NCBI RefSeq assembly: GCF_026013905.1
Contig: NZ_CP110257.1
Coordinates: 2,750,001-2,814,000 of the forward strand
From: Schlegelella aquatica
GTDB taxonomy: Bacteria > Pseudomonadota > Gammaproteobacteria > Burkholderiales > Burkholderiaceae_C
Direction: 5' to 3'
Length of the DNA stretch: 64,000 nt
The position numbers were made by a program, and so were the translations under genes. Shown piece after piece: positions 44,667 to 55,400 of the stretch (its first letter is position 1; each line of letters starts with the position of its first letter). Below the pieces are notes generated by a model that ran no database searches, was not told the origin of the DNA, and saw nothing but the letters and a program-made list of their open reading frames with translations.

Positions 44667-45704
44667 ATGACCCAAGGCCCCATTCCCGCCACCATCCTCA
44701 CCGGCTTTTTGGGCAGCGGCAAGACGACGCTGCTCAAGCGCGTGCTCAACGAACCGCACGGCCAGAAGATCGCCGTCATCGAGAACGAGTTCGGCGAGGA
44801 GAACATCGACAACGACATCCTCGTGGCCGACACGAAGGAGCAGATCGTGCAGATGAGCAACGGCTGCATCTGCTGCACGATCCGCGAGGACCTGCGCACC
44901 GCGCTGGCCGACCTGGCGGCCAGGCGCCGCAAGGGCGAGCTGCAGTTCGACCGCGTGGTGATCGAAACCACGGGCCTGGCCGACCCCGGCCCCGTCGCGC
45001 AGACCTTCTTCATGGACGACGAGATCGCCGAGACCTACCTGCTCGACTCGATCCTGACGCTGGTGGACGCCAAGCACGGCGACCAGCAGCTCGACCAGCG
45101 GCAGGAGGCGCGCCGGCAGGTCGGTTTTGCCGACCAGATCTTCATCAGCAAGACCGATCTGGTGGACGAAGCCGCGGTGGAGGCGCTGTCGCACCGGCTC
45201 AAGCACATGAACCCGCGCGCGCCGCAGCGCCGGGTGCACTTCGGCGAGGTGCCCATCGCCGAGGTCTTCGACCTGCGCGGCTTCAATCTCAATGCCAAGC
45301 TCGAGATCGACCCCGATTTCCTCAAGGAAGACGCGCACGACCACTCTCACCACCACGATCACGACCACGGCGAGCACTGCGACCACCCCCACCACCACCA
45401 TCACGACGACGACGTGAAGTCCTTCGTCTTCCGTTCCGACCGCCCGTTCAACCCGGCGAAGCTCGAGGACTTCCTTGGCACCATCGTGCAGATCTACGGG
45501 CCGCGGATGCTGCGCTACAAGGGCGTGCTCTACATGCAGGGCACCGACCGCAAGGTGGTGTTCCAGGGGGTGCACCAGCTGATGGGCAGCGACCTGGGGC
45601 CGAAGTGGGCCGAGGGGGAGCCCAAGGTCAGCAAGATGGTGTTCATTGGCATCGATCTGCCCAAGGACATCTTTACGCAGGGCTTACAGCAGTGTCTCGC
45701 CTGA
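44667..45704 (+). CDS. CobW/COG0523-family metal-chaperone GTPase
   Basis: The 345-residue GTPase has the P-loop GFLGSGKTTLLKRVL, the metal-binding CICC motif in NGCICCTIREDLR, an IETTGLADPGPVAQ switch region and the guanine-specificity element SKTDLV. A histidine/aspartate-rich loop at about residues 227-252 (HDHSHHHDHDHGEHCDHPH) links it to the C-terminal CobW domain, pointing to zinc or another divalent metal. No Zur-like box was seen upstream. Confidence 0.9.
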   Translation: MTQGPIPATILTGFLGSGKTTLLKRVLNEPHGQKIAVIENEFGEENIDNDILVADTKEQIVQMSNGCICCTIREDLRTALADLAARRRKGELQFDRVVIETTGLADPGPVAQTFFMDDEIAETYLLDSILTLVDAKHGDQQLDQRQEARRQVGFADQIFISKTDLVDEAAVEALSHRLKHMNPRAPQRRVHFGEVPIAEVFDLRGFNLNAKLEIDPDFLKEDAHDHSHHHDHDHGEHCDHPHHHHHDDDVKSFVFRSDRPFNPAKLEDFLGTIVQIYGPRMLRYKGVLYMQGTDRKVVFQGVHQLMGSDLGPKWAEGEPKVSKMVFIGIDLPKDIFTQGLQQCLA

Positions 45705-45949
45705 CCAACGCCCCCCTCACCCCCGGGAAAACTCGGCGGCGCCGTCTCCTCGCGTCGCTACAATCCGCGGCGCTCTCGGGTGCCTGGGCGACCGGGCCCT
45801 CGAGAGCAGCCGAACACCACAAACGCGTGAACAAGGGCCCGTCACCGCACTCCTGGGCGCCCGGCCGGGCCGCCACGACGCCATCGGCGCGGGGCATTGG
45901 CCGGTACTCCCGGACACGCGGGCCGGTACCGGTTCACGTGCACAAACAA

Positions 45950-45969
45950 GAGCAGGTATATAACTGCTC
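45950..45969 (+). promoter_or_regulatory. Stem-loop just before the dksA ribosome site
   Basis: GAGCAG-GTATATAA-CTGCTC can fold into a six-base stem, ending three bases before the GAGGAG site of dksA (45972-45977). It sits at the end of a 279-base leader that also holds a TACAAT -10-like sequence at 45759-45764. A role in translation control is possible. Confidence 0.4.
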
Positions 45970-45983
45970 CTGAGGAGACGAAA

Positions 45984-46886
45984 GTGAGCAAGACGCCGGC
46001 CCAGCGAACCCCCAGTGCCAAACGTGCCGCCAAGACCTTGGTGGTCCCCGGCACCAAGAAGACGGTGGCCCCGGCGACGAAAGCACCGGCCAAGGCGGCG
46101 GCCAAGACCGCCGTCACCGGGGCGACCGGCAGCAAGGCTGCCGCCCGGGAGCCGGCCAAGAAGAAAACCCCAGCGAGCAGCAAGACGGTGACGACGCCCC
46201 AGCGTCCTGCCAAGACGGCGGCCTCGACCATCGCTCCCAAGACGGCGCCGTCGGCCCCTGCCAAGGCGCCCGCGCGCAAGAGCGAGGCCCAGGCGGTGGC
46301 GGCAGCACCCGCGGCTGCTCCTGTCTCTCCGGCGCCGGCGGCTCCCGAAGCCGCCCGCCCCATCGCGAGACCCAGCATGAACAAGACCACCTCTCAGGCA
46401 GTGCTCGAAGAGCGCCGCCCCTCCCCAGCCAAGGTCGACCCCAGGATCGCCAATGCCTGGAAGACCAAATCCGGCCGCGAACTGACCGACGAAGAAGTGC
46501 TCGCGATGCCGGAAAGCGAGTACATGAACGACAAGCAGCTCGAGTTCTTCCGCGCCAAGCTGGAAAAGCTCAAGGAAGACCTGCTGAGCAACGCGGGCGA
46601 GACGACCGAGCACCTGCGTGAAGACACGACCATCGTCCCCGACCCCGCGGACCGCGCCACCATCGAAGAGGAGCACGCGCTGGAACTGCGCACCCGCGAC
46701 CGCGAGCGCAAGCTCCTGAAGAAGATCTCGCAAGCCCTCGCGCGCATCGACTCGGGCGAGTACGGCTTTTGCGAGGAGACCGGCGAGCCGATCGGCCTTG
46801 GACGCCTGATCGCCCGCCCGACCGCGACGCTGTCGCTGGAAGCCCAGCAGCGGCGAGAGCTCAAGCAAAAGCTGTTCGGGGACTAG
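45984..46886 (+). CDS. dksA: DksA-type RNA polymerase regulator with histone-H1-like N-terminal tail
   Basis: From the GTG at 45984 (GAGGAG six bases upstream) the product has 300 residues. Residues 1-131 are a Lys/Ala/Pro/Thr-rich tail like bacterial histone-H1 proteins. The C-terminal 168 form a DksA core: coiled-coil tip DPADRATIEEEHALELRTRDRERKLLKKI, with the two aspartates that enter the polymerase secondary channel. The zinc-finger region FCEETGEPIGLGRLIARPT keeps one cysteine of four. An internal ATG at 46377 would make a tail-less protein. DksA acts with ppGpp on rRNA and amino-acid promoters. Confidence 0.88.
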   Translation: MSKTPAQRTPSAKRAAKTLVVPGTKKTVAPATKAPAKAAAKTAVTGATGSKAAAREPAKKKTPASSKTVTTPQRPAKTAASTIAPKTAPSAPAKAPARKSEAQAVAAAPAAAPVSPAPAAPEAARPIARPSMNKTTSQAVLEERRPSPAKVDPRIANAWKTKSGRELTDEEVLAMPESEYMNDKQLEFFRAKLEKLKEDLLSNAGETTEHLREDTTIVPDPADRATIEEEHALELRTRDRERKLLKKISQALARIDSGEYGFCEETGEPIGLGRLIARPTATLSLEAQQRRELKQKLFGD

Positions 46887-46926
46887 GAAGCTGCGCTTCA
46901 CAGCTTCGGAAGTCCTCGCCCTCATC

Positions 46927-48642
46927 ATGGCGGACCCCAAAGACAGGGACAACGAAAGCTTTCTGCGCAAGGTCGTCCGGTTCGTGGCGAACCCGACGAC
47001 CGACTGGGCCGAGCTCAATTCCAAGCCGGCCGAATCGCGCGAGAGCGAGTACGCGAAGTCCGAACTCAAGGCGATGATCGAGCGCAAGCGGCGCAACGAC
47101 TTCGTCCGCAAGCGCGAGCTCGACATGCTGCGCAAGGTGCGCCGCGAGGGCCTGACGGAGGCGACCGCAGGCGTCTTGGACGCCACCTCCAACCTCGACG
47201 ACGAGCGCGACCTGGCCCGCTCCAACGTGGGCGTGGTCAAGGCCAAGATCGACGAGATCGAGCAGCAGATGGTGGGCGATTCGATGGGCACGCGCCGCTC
47301 GCCCGCGTTCTACAACGCCCCCACGCAACCGACGCCGCTGGACGCAGGCCCCGCGATGCCTGCCGCCACCGTGCAAGGCGGGCTGGCCGCGGAAGCGGCC
47401 CCGACGGTGCCCATGCCCCCCGCCCCGGCCGCCCCTTCGTCGGCCCCGCCAGCGGCCGTGTCCCCGGGCGCGTCCCCGCTGTCGCCCCTGCTCGCCCCGC
47501 ATGGCGGCCTGAGCAGCGGCTTCACCGATGCCTTCGCGGTGGAGGTGAGCGAGGTCGCCCACGACCCGGAGTTGGACGAGGCGGTCATCGCCTTCGCCAA
47601 CGCCGACTTCGACGCCTGCGAGGCGGCGCTGACCGCCTTGATCCGACCCGGCGGCAGCCGCGCCCAGCATGCCGACACCTGGATGGTGCTGTTCGACCTG
47701 TACCGCGCCACCGGCCAGCAGGCCAAGTTCGAAGGCTTGGCACTGGACTACGCGCAGCAGTTCGGCTGGTCGGCGCCGCAATGGTTCTCGCTGCCGCGCC
47801 TGGTGGCCGAGGCCGCTGCCGAGGAAGTCCCGACCACCGCGCACGCCCGACTCGAGGGCCAGGTCGGGTGGGTCTGCCCCGAGCGGCTCGACGTCGAGGC
47901 CGTCGCGCGCCTGCGCTCGGTGACCCTGCAGATGCCGCTGCCGTGGGTGCTGGACTGGTCGCACCTGCGCGACGTCGATGTCGAAGCCGCGTCGCAGCTG
48001 AGCGAGGTCTTCCGCCAGTGGGCCAAGGAGACCGTGGACATGCATTGGCTGGCGGGCGACCGGCTGTTCCAGGTGCTGGCCGACGCCGCACCGACCGGCG
48101 TGCGCGACGCCGATCCGGCGCTCTGGCTGCTGCGGCTGGACGCGCTGCGTCTGACCAACCGCCCGGATCAATTCGACGAGGTCGCGATCGACTACTGCGT
48201 GACCTACGAGGTGTCGCCGCCGTCGTGGGAGGCCGCCCGCTGTCACGTCAAGCTGGGCGGCGGGGCCACCGCCAGCACATCGACCGCTCCGTTGTCGGTG
48301 GTGAGCGACGTATCGACCAGTTTCGTCGAGTCCCAGATCGTGGACGATCCGGCGATGATCGAGATGGCGACGGTCGAGCTCTCCGGCCAGCTGGTGGGCG
48401 ACATCTCCGAGACGCTGCAAGGCCTGGACGGCCGGCTGGGCCAGGCATCGCTGGTCAACGTCTCGTGCACCCGGCTGATCCGCGTGGACTTCATCGCCGC
48501 CGGTGACCTGCTCAACTGGGTGCTGAGCCGGCGCGGCGAGAACCGCCAGATCCAATTCGACGAGACCCACCGGCTGGTGGCGCTCTTCTTCGGGGCAATG
48601 GGTATCACCGAGCACGCCCGGGTGAAAGTGCGCAACCTGTAG
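46927..48642 (+). CDS. STAS-domain-like protein of the dksA-hslV region
   Basis: The 571-residue protein starts [30 protein letters not shown], has a charged helical segment to about residue 125, a proline/alanine-rich linker (130-200), a TPR-like helical part ([14 protein letters not shown] onward) and a C-terminal half resembling paired STAS/MlaB-type domains ([52 protein letters not shown]). No enzymatic motif is seen. Such proteins sit beside hslVU in Burkholderiales; the role is unknown. Confidence 0.75.
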   Translation: MADPKDRDNESFLRKVVRFVANPTTDWAELNSKPAESRESEYAKSELKAMIERKRRNDFVRKRELDMLRKVRREGLTEATAGVLDATSNLDDERDLARSNVGVVKAKIDEIEQQMVGDSMGTRRSPAFYNAPTQPTPLDAGPAMPAATVQGGLAAEAAPTVPMPPAPAAPSSAPPAAVSPGASPLSPLLAPHGGLSSGFTDAFAVEVSEVAHDPELDEAVIAFANADFDACEAALTALIRPGGSRAQHADTWMVLFDLYRATGQQAKFEGLALDYAQQFGWSAPQWFSLPRLVAEAAAEEVPTTAHARLEGQVGWVCPERLDVEAVARLRSVTLQMPLPWVLDWSHLRDVDVEAASQLSEVFRQWAKETVDMHWLAGDRLFQVLADAAPTGVRDADPALWLLRLDALRLTNRPDQFDEVAIDYCVTYEVSPPSWEAARCHVKLGGGATASTSTAPLSVVSDVSTSFVESQIVDDPAMIEMATVELSGQLVGDISETLQGLDGRLGQASLVNVSCTRLIRVDFIAAGDLLNWVLSRRGENRQIQFDETHRLVALFFGAMGITEHARVKVRNL

Positions 48643-48713
48643 GCACCCGGGGGCGGCCTGGGGGTCGGGTGCGCACCTTGAAGGCCCGCGGTCCGCCCCC
48701 ACATGAGGTGCTT

Positions 48714-49298
48714 ATGGCTTTCCATCCTTCTGCCCCCTCGGGCGAACTCCCCTCCTATCACGGCACCACCATCGTCAGCGTACGGCGCGGCGGACAAGTC
48801 GCACTGGGCGGCGACGGGCAGGTCACGCTCGGCCAGATCGTCGTCAAGGCCTCGGCGCGCAAGGTGCGCAAGCTGCACCGCGACCAGGTCCTGGCCGGCT
48901 TCGCCGGAGCCACCGCCGACGCCTTCACGCTGTTCGAGCGGTTCGAGTCCAAGCTCGAGAAGCACCAGGGCCACCTGGTGCGTGCCGCCATCGAGCTGAC
49001 GAAGGACTGGCGCACCGACCGGGTGCTGCGGCGCCTGGAGGCCATGCTCGCGGTGGCCGACCGCGAGAGCTCGCTCATCATCACCGGCAACGGCGACGTG
49101 CTGGAGCCCGAGCACGGCATCATCGCGATCGGCTCGGGCGGCCCCTACGCACAGGCCAGCGCACGGGCCTTGCTGGAGCACACCGAGATGACGCCGGCCG
49201 AGATCGTCAAGAAATCGCTCGAGATCGCCGGCGAGTTGTGCATCTACACCAACCAGCACCACACGATCGAGGTCCTGGGACCCCCGGCGGAGCGTTGA
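48714..49298 (+). CDS. hslV: HslV, peptidase subunit of the HslUV protease
   Basis: The 194-residue precursor reads [13 protein letters not shown], so self-cleavage would leave Thr18 as the N-terminal nucleophile. GGDGQVTLG and [15 protein letters not shown] are proteasome-like family motifs. The propeptide is 17 residues; in E. coli only the initiator Met precedes TTIV. No in-frame start lies nearer the threonine, and GAGGTGCTT precedes the ATG. hslU follows after 102 bases. Confidence 0.96.
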   Translation: MAFHPSAPSGELPSYHGTTIVSVRRGGQVALGGDGQVTLGQIVVKASARKVRKLHRDQVLAGFAGATADAFTLFERFESKLEKHQGHLVRAAIELTKDWRTDRVLRRLEAMLAVADRESSLIITGNGDVLEPEHGIIAIGSGGPYAQASARALLEHTEMTPAEIVKKSLEIAGELCIYTNQHHTIEVLGPPAER

Positions 49299-49400
49299 GG
49301 CGCCGTCGAGCGGCCGCGCGTCGCAGCCCGCTGCGCGGCGGCCGCCGGGCTGGCGGATCTCCCGCTCGCCACTGTCTTGAAAGATTGCACGAGGATTCCC

Positions 49401-50732
49401 ATGACCACCATGACTCCCCAGGAAATCGTCTCCGAGCTCGACCGCCACATCGTGGGCCAGGCACAGGCCAAGCGGGCGGTCGCCATCGCGCTGCGCAACC
49501 GGTGGCGGCGGCAGCAGGTGGACGAGAAGCTGCGCAGCGAGATCACGCCCAAGAACATCCTGATGATCGGCCCGACGGGCGTGGGCAAGACCGAGATCGC
49601 CCGCCGGCTGGCCAAGCTGGCCGAGGCGCCCTTCATCAAGGTCGAGGCGACCAAGTTCACCGAGGTGGGCTACGTCGGCAAGGACGTCGATGCGATCATC
49701 CGCGACCTGGTCGACGTGGCGGTCAAGCAGACGCGCGAGGCCGAGATGCGCAAGGTGCGCACGCGCGCCGAGGACGCGGCCGAGGAGCGCGTGCTGGACG
49801 TGCTCGTCCCGCCTCCGCGCGGTGATTTCGGGCTCGCCCCGTCCAGCACGCAGGACAACACCGCCCGCCAGACGATGCGCAAGCGGCTGCGCGAGGGCTT
49901 GCTCGACGACAAGGAGATCGAGATCGAGCTGGCCGACGTCAAACCCTCGCTCGAGATCATGGGGCCACCGGGCATGGAGGAGATGACGGAGCAGCTGCGC
50001 AGCATGTTCGCCAGCCTGGGCAGCGGCCGCCGCAAGACGCGCAAGGTGCGCATCGCCGACGCGCTGAAGCTGCTGGTGGACGAGGAAGCGGCCAAGCTCC
50101 TCAACGAGGACGAGATCAAGGCCCGCGCGCTGGCGAACGCGGAGCAGAACGGCATCGTCTTCATCGACGAGATCGACAAGATCGCGTCACGCTCGGAGGT
50201 CGGCGGCGCCGACGTCTCGCGTCAGGGCGTGCAGCGCGATCTGTTGCCGCTGGTGGAAGGCACCACCGTCAACACCAAGTACGGCATGGTCAAGACGGAC
50301 CACATCCTCTTCATCGCCTCGGGGGCCTTCCATTTGTCCAAGCCCAGCGACCTGATCCCGGAGTTGCAGGGGCGCTTTCCGATCCGTGTGGAGCTGGGCT
50401 CGCTCTCGGTGGAGGACTTCGAGGCGATCCTGACGCAGACGCACGCCAACCTGACGCAGCAGTACCAGGCGCTGCTCGCCACCGAGGGCGTGCACCTGGA
50501 GTTCACGCCGGAGGGCATCCGCCGCCTGGCGCAGATCGCCTACGACGTGAACGAGCGCACCGAGAACATCGGCGCCCGGCGGCTGTCGACCGTGATGGAG
50601 CGGCTGCTCGACGAAGTCTCGTTCGAGGCGAGCCGGCTGTCCGGGCAGCGTGTGACCATCGACGCCGCTTACGTGGACGGCAAGCTGGCCGAGCTGTCGA
50701 GGAACGAGGACTTGTCGCGCTACATCCTCTGA
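49401..50732 (+). CDS. hslU: HslU, ATPase subunit of the HslUV protease
   Basis: The 443-residue AAA+ unfoldase starts [37 protein letters not shown]. It has Walker [10 protein letters not shown], the pore motif in [16 protein letters not shown], Walker [12 protein letters not shown] and the C-terminal end LSRYIL, which docks into HslV. It feeds unfolded proteins to HslV in the cytoplasm. I use the ATG at 49401 rather than an upstream in-frame TTG. Confidence 0.96.
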   Translation: MTTMTPQEIVSELDRHIVGQAQAKRAVAIALRNRWRRQQVDEKLRSEITPKNILMIGPTGVGKTEIARRLAKLAEAPFIKVEATKFTEVGYVGKDVDAIIRDLVDVAVKQTREAEMRKVRTRAEDAAEERVLDVLVPPPRGDFGLAPSSTQDNTARQTMRKRLREGLLDDKEIEIELADVKPSLEIMGPPGMEEMTEQLRSMFASLGSGRRKTRKVRIADALKLLVDEEAAKLLNEDEIKARALANAEQNGIVFIDEIDKIASRSEVGGADVSRQGVQRDLLPLVEGTTVNTKYGMVKTDHILFIASGAFHLSKPSDLIPELQGRFPIRVELGSLSVEDFEAILTQTHANLTQQYQALLATEGVHLEFTPEGIRRLAQIAYDVNERTENIGARRLSTVMERLLDEVSFEASRLSGQRVTIDAAYVDGKLAELSRNEDLSRYIL

Positions 50733-50752
50733 GGGATGTCGGGCGCGCGCGC

Positions 50753-51535
50753 TCAGGGGCGCGCCCGCTCGGCCGCGCGCTGCTCGGCGATGCGCAACAG
50801 CCCGTCGAAGACCAGCGACTCGACGAGCTGGAAGTCCACCGTGAGGTAGGGGGCCATCTTCCACCCGGCGCCGCCGGTGAGGAAGCACACCGGCGGCACG
50901 CCGCAGCGCCGCAGGATGTTGCGGTACATGCGCTCGATCGCCCCCGCGATGGCGTACGTCCCGCCGCTCGTCAGCGCGTCGCTCGTGTTGGTCGGGAAGT
51001 CGCGCACGTCGCCGGTGGGCACGCGCAGCCCCGCGGTGCCGCTTTCCAGCGCGCGCAGCATGATGCCGTGGCCGGGCAGGATGAAGCCGCCCAAGAACCG
51101 CCCCGTTTCGTCCAGGGCATCGACGGTCACCGCCGTTCCCACCATCACCACGAGCGCCGGACGCCCCGGCGCCTGCGCGAGCAGGTGGGCGCGAGCACCG
51201 ATCATCGCTACCCAGCGGTCCACCCCGAGGCGGCCGGGGTGGTCGTAACCGTTGACCACGCCGCATTCCGCCGCGGACGAGACGACCCAGCTCGGGTCGA
51301 GGTGGCTCCACAGCTCCAACTGCTCCTCGACGCGGCGGCGGATCGGCTCGCCGGCCACGCAACAGCCCAGCATCGCCGTGGGCGCCGGCAAGGACTTCCA
51401 CTCCTGTTCCGCGAGCTCGTCGATGCGCTCCAGGAATGCCGCGCCGTGGGCCAGCAGTCGGGCCCCGGGCCGGGGCGCGTCGTACTGGGCCCACTTCAGC
51501 CGCGTATTGCCGACGTCGATGGCCAGGAAGGTCAT
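50753..51535 (-). CDS. coaX: Type III pantothenate kinase
   Basis: The 260-residue ASKHA-fold kinase has the phosphate-binding start [16 protein letters not shown], the DRWVAMIGA stretch, the second phosphate loop [13 protein letters not shown] and [15 protein letters not shown]. It phosphorylates pantothenate, the first step of CoA synthesis. I use the ATG at 51535; the upstream extension is low complexity. It converges with hslU. Confidence 0.94.
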   Translation of the reverse strand: MTFLAIDVGNTRLKWAQYDAPRPGARLLAHGAAFLERIDELAEQEWKSLPAPTAMLGCCVAGEPIRRRVEEQLELWSHLDPSWVVSSAAECGVVNGYDHPGRLGVDRWVAMIGARAHLLAQAPGRPALVVMVGTAVTVDALDETGRFLGGFILPGHGIMLRALESGTAGLRVPTGDVRDFPTNTSDALTSGGTYAIAGAIERMYRNILRRCGVPPVCFLTGGAGWKMAPYLTVDFQLVESLVFDGLLRIAEQRAAERARP

Positions 51536-51673
51536 GGGACGGCCATTATCCCGGAAGCAGGCCGGGGGCGCCCCCCGCTCTGGGGTGGGCCCGGCGGGGC
51601 CTCGCACCTTGCCGCCGCGCGCTACCGACCCCCGAGGGGTGCCGCGCGGCGTCTGGCGGTCGGGGGCCGGGGC

Positions 51674-51931
51674 TCAGGCCTGCACGTGGTCCACCACGCG
51701 GCCCTCGCCGGCGCTGCGCGCGCAGTGGGCGCAACAGTAGATCGAGCCGTGCAGGCCGCCGGGCGCGCGCACTTCCACCCCGTGACCGAGGATGCGCACC
51801 CCGCAATGCCCGCACACCGGGGCGAGCTTGTGGATGGCGCATTCGAAGCTGTCGAAGGTGAAGTGTTCGCTGCCGCGCACGATGACGAAGCTGTAGTCGT
51901 AGTCGTTGCCGCAGGTATCGCAACGGGCCAT
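51674..51931 (-). CDS. Small cysteine-rich metal-binding protein
   Basis: The 85-residue protein has three cysteine groups: CDTCGNDYDYSF, FDSFECAIHKLAPVCGHCG and YCCAHCARSAG. That is nine cysteines plus histidines, enough for two or more zinc ions. Similar short proteins occur in many bacteria and are sometimes annotated as metallothionein-like, but no function is established. GGAACC before the ATG gives a moderate ribosome site. Confidence 0.78.
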   Translation of the reverse strand: MARCDTCGNDYDYSFVIVRGSEHFTFDSFECAIHKLAPVCGHCGVRILGHGVEVRAPGGLHGSIYCCAHCARSAGEGRVVDHVQA

Positions 51932-52356
51932 GGCGGTTCCTTCAAAGGTTCGGTGGACGGGGCCGCGCGGCTAGTGCCCGAGGGCCGCGCGCACGTGGGC
52001 ATGGTGGCCGGCCAGCGGTCCGCGCGCAGGGCCGAAGGCGCGGGGCAGGGATTCGTGCCCGCGCCGCGCGCAGCGGTGCGGGCGGCCGACGCGGCACACC
52101 GGATGCGGGTCGGGCGGCAGAGGTGCCTCCATCGGGTCCGGCGCCGGCGGCTCGGCCGGGTCGGGCACCGGCGAGGGCGGCGGCTCGAAGGGCGGCTCCC
52201 GGTGGGCGCCGCAAGGCGCGGCAGGCGGAGGTTTCATCGCAGGGCGAATCGGTGCGTAGGCGGGAGGGTTTCGCGTTTCCTGCATGCCTGGCAGCCGGCG
52301 TGCCAGGCCGGCTCACGGGTTTTCCGGCAAGGGTCGCGCAAGCTGGCTGTGGCATG
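51932..52356. other. Stretch without a confident gene before icmF
   Basis: A minus-strand frame at 52285-51971 (104 codons) is proline-rich at its start (FEPPPSPVPDPAEPP), then Arg/His-rich. It lacks a ribosome site and a recognised family, so I do not call it a gene, though a small proline-rich protein cannot be excluded. The right end leads into the LiuR-type operator and icmF promoter. Nothing else was seen. Confidence 0.4.
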
Positions 52357-52380
52357 ATTGACGTTGACGTAAACGTCAAT
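52357..52380. promoter_or_regulatory. LiuR operator before icmF
   Basis: The palindrome has the left arm ATTGACGTT and right arm AACGTCAAT around GACGTA, differing by about one base from the site at 32243 over 24 positions. It lies 38 bases before the icmF ATG and includes TTGACG sequences usable as a -35. It is about 20 kb from liuR, implying control in trans. Confidence 0.78.
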
Positions 52381-52418
52381 TCGTAACGTCGATCCATCCC
52401 CCCGTTTCCGGAGGCCCA

Positions 52419-55400
52419 ATGACCGACCTCTCCGCCGAATACAAGGCCCTGGCCGAGTACCGCCCGACCCACAAGGTGCGTTTCGTGACCGCGGCGTCCC
52501 TCTTCGACGGCCACGACGCCTCGATCAACATCATGCGCCGCATCCTGCAGAGCATGGGCGCCGAGGTGATCCACCTGGGGCACAACCGCTCGGTCGACGA
52601 GGTGGTCACCGCCGCGTTGCAGGAGGACGCGCACGGCATCGCGATCAGCTCCTACCAGGGCGGGCATGTCGAGTACTTCAAGTACATGGTGGACTTGCTG
52701 CGCCAGCGCGGCGGCGAGCACATCCAGGTGTTCGGCGGCGGCGGCGGCGTGATCGTGCCGCCCGAGATCCGCGAGCTGCATGCTTACGGCGTGGCGCGCA
52801 TCTACAGCCCCGAGGACGGCCAGCGCATGGGCCTGCAGGGCATGATCGGCGAGATGCTGATGCGCTGCGATCGCGACCTCTCGGTGCATGCGCCCAAGCG
52901 CCTCGAGACGATCCAGGGGCATGACGATGCGGCCTGGCGGGCGTTGGCGCAGCTCATCACGGCGCTGGAGAACGGCAGCGCCGACGCGGGCCTGGTCGAG
53001 GCCCTGCGCCGCGGGGCGGCCCAGGCGAAGGTGCCGGTGCTGGGCATCACCGGCACGGGCGGGGCGGGCAAATCGAGCCTCACCGACGAGCTGATCCGGC
53101 GCCTGCGGCTGGACCAGGACGACCGCCTGCGCATCGCGGTGATCAGCATCGACCCGTCGCGGCGCAAGAGCGGCGGGGCGCTCTTGGGCGACCGCATCCG
53201 CATGAACGCGATCGGCCCGTGGCAACAGGGGCCGCGCGTGTACATGCGCAGCCTGGCCACGCGCGATTTCGGCAGCGAGATCAGCCAGGCCCTGCCCGAC
53301 GTGATCGCCGCCTGCAAGGTGGCGGGCTTCGACCTCGTCATCGTCGAGACCTCGGGCATCGGCCAGGGCGACGCGGCGATCGTGCCGCACGTGGACGTGC
53401 CGATGTACGTGATGACCCCGGAGTTCGGCGCGGCCAGCCAGCTCGAGAAGATCGACATGCTGGACTTCGCCGAGTTCGTCGCGATCAACAAGTTCGACCG
53501 CAAGGGCGCGCTCGATGCGCTGCGCGACGTGGCCAAGCAGGTGCAGCGCAACAAGGAGGCGTTCGGCAAGCGGCCGGAGGAGATGCCGGTGTTCGGCACG
53601 ATGGCCAGCCGCTTCAACGACGACGGCGTCACCGCCCTGTACCAGGCGCTGCTGCCGCGCCTGGCCGAGTTGGGGCTGCCGGTGCGCGAGGGCCGGCTGC
53701 CGAAGGTGGCCACCCGCCACAGCACGCACCAGACGCCCATCGTGCCGCCGACCCGCACCCGCTACCTGGCCGAGATCGCCGAGACGGTGCGCGGCTACAA
53801 GGCCCGCGTGCGGCAGCAGGCGCGCCTGGCGCGCCAGGTGCAGCAGTTGCGCGAATCGGCCCGCATGCTGCGCGAGCAGGACCCGAATGCCCCGGTGGAC
53901 CACCTGCTGCGCGCCGCCGAGGAGCGCGAGGCGCGGCTCGAGGCCCAGGCCAAGAAGCTGCTCGCGCAGTGGCCCGACATGCAGAAAGCCTATGCGGGCG
54001 ACGAGTACGTGGTGAAGATCCGCGACAAGGAGATCCGTACCCGGCTCACGCACACGACGCTCGCGGGCAACAAGATCCGCAAGGTGGTGCTGCCCAAGTA
54101 CGAGGACCACGGCGAACTGCTCCAGTGGCTGATGCTGGAGAACGTGCCGGGTTCCTTCCCCTACACCGCGGGCGTGTTCGCGTTCAAGCGCGAGAACGAG
54201 GACCCGACGCGCATGTTCGCCGGCGAGGGCGACCCCTTCCGCACCAACCGCCGCTTCAAGCTGCTGTCCGACGGCATGCCGGCCAAGCGTCTGTCCACCG
54301 CCTTCGACTCGGTGACGCTCTACGGCCACGACCCCGACCTGCGCCCGGACATCTACGGCAAGGTGGGCAACTCGGGCGTGTCGATCGCCACGCTGGACGA
54401 CATGAAGGTGCTGTACTCGGGCTTCGACTTGTGCGATCCCTCCACCTCCGTGTCGATGACGATCAACGGGCCGGCGCCGACGATCCTCGCGATGTTCATG
54501 AACACCGCGATCGACCAGCAGATCGACAAGTTCAAGGTGGACAACGGCCGCGAGCCCACCGACGACGAGATCCAGAAGATCAAGGCCTGGGTGCTTTCGA
54601 ACGTGCGCGGCACGGTGCAGGCCGACATCCTCAAGGAAGACCAGGGCCAGAACACCTGCATCTTCTCGACCGAGTTCAGCCTCAAGGTGATGGGCGACAT
54701 CCAGGAGTACTTCGTCCACCACAACGTGCGCAACTTCTACTCGGTGTCGATCTCGGGCTACCACATCGCCGAGGCGGGCGCCAACCCGATCTCGCAGCTG
54801 GCCTTCACGCTGGCCAACGGCTTCACCTTCGTCGAGGCGTACCTGGCGCGCGGGATGCACATCGACGACTTCGCGCCGAACCTGTCGTTCTTCTTCAGCA
54901 ACGGCATGGACCCGGAGTACACGGTGCTCGGTCGTGTGGCGCGCCGCATCTGGGCGGTGGCGATGAAGGAGAAGTACGGCGCCAACGAGCGCAGCCAGAA
55001 GCTCAAGTACCACATCCAGACGTCCGGCCGCAGCCTGCACGCGCAGGAGATCGCGTTCAACGACATCCGCACCACGTTGCAGGCGCTGATCGCGATCTAC
55101 GACAACTGCAATTCGCTGCACACCAACGCCTACGATGAGGCGATCACGACGCCCACCGAGGAGAGCGTGCGCCGCGCGATGGCGATCCAGCTCATCATCA
55201 ACCGGGAGTGGGGGCTCGCGAAGAACGAAAACCCGAACCAGGGGGCCTTCATCATCGACGAGCTGACCGAACTGGTCGAGGAAGCAGTGCTGGCGGAGTT
55301 CGAGCGCATCGCCGAGCGCGGCGGCGTGCTGGGCGCCATGGAGACGGGCTATCAGCGCAGCAAGATCCTGGAAGAGAGCCTGCACTACGAGATGCTCAAG

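Noticed and set aside
51971..52285. 104-codon proline-rich frame as a gene
   Set aside because: No ribosome site, no family, and composition fits chance in GC-rich DNA; kept only as a note in the gap entry.
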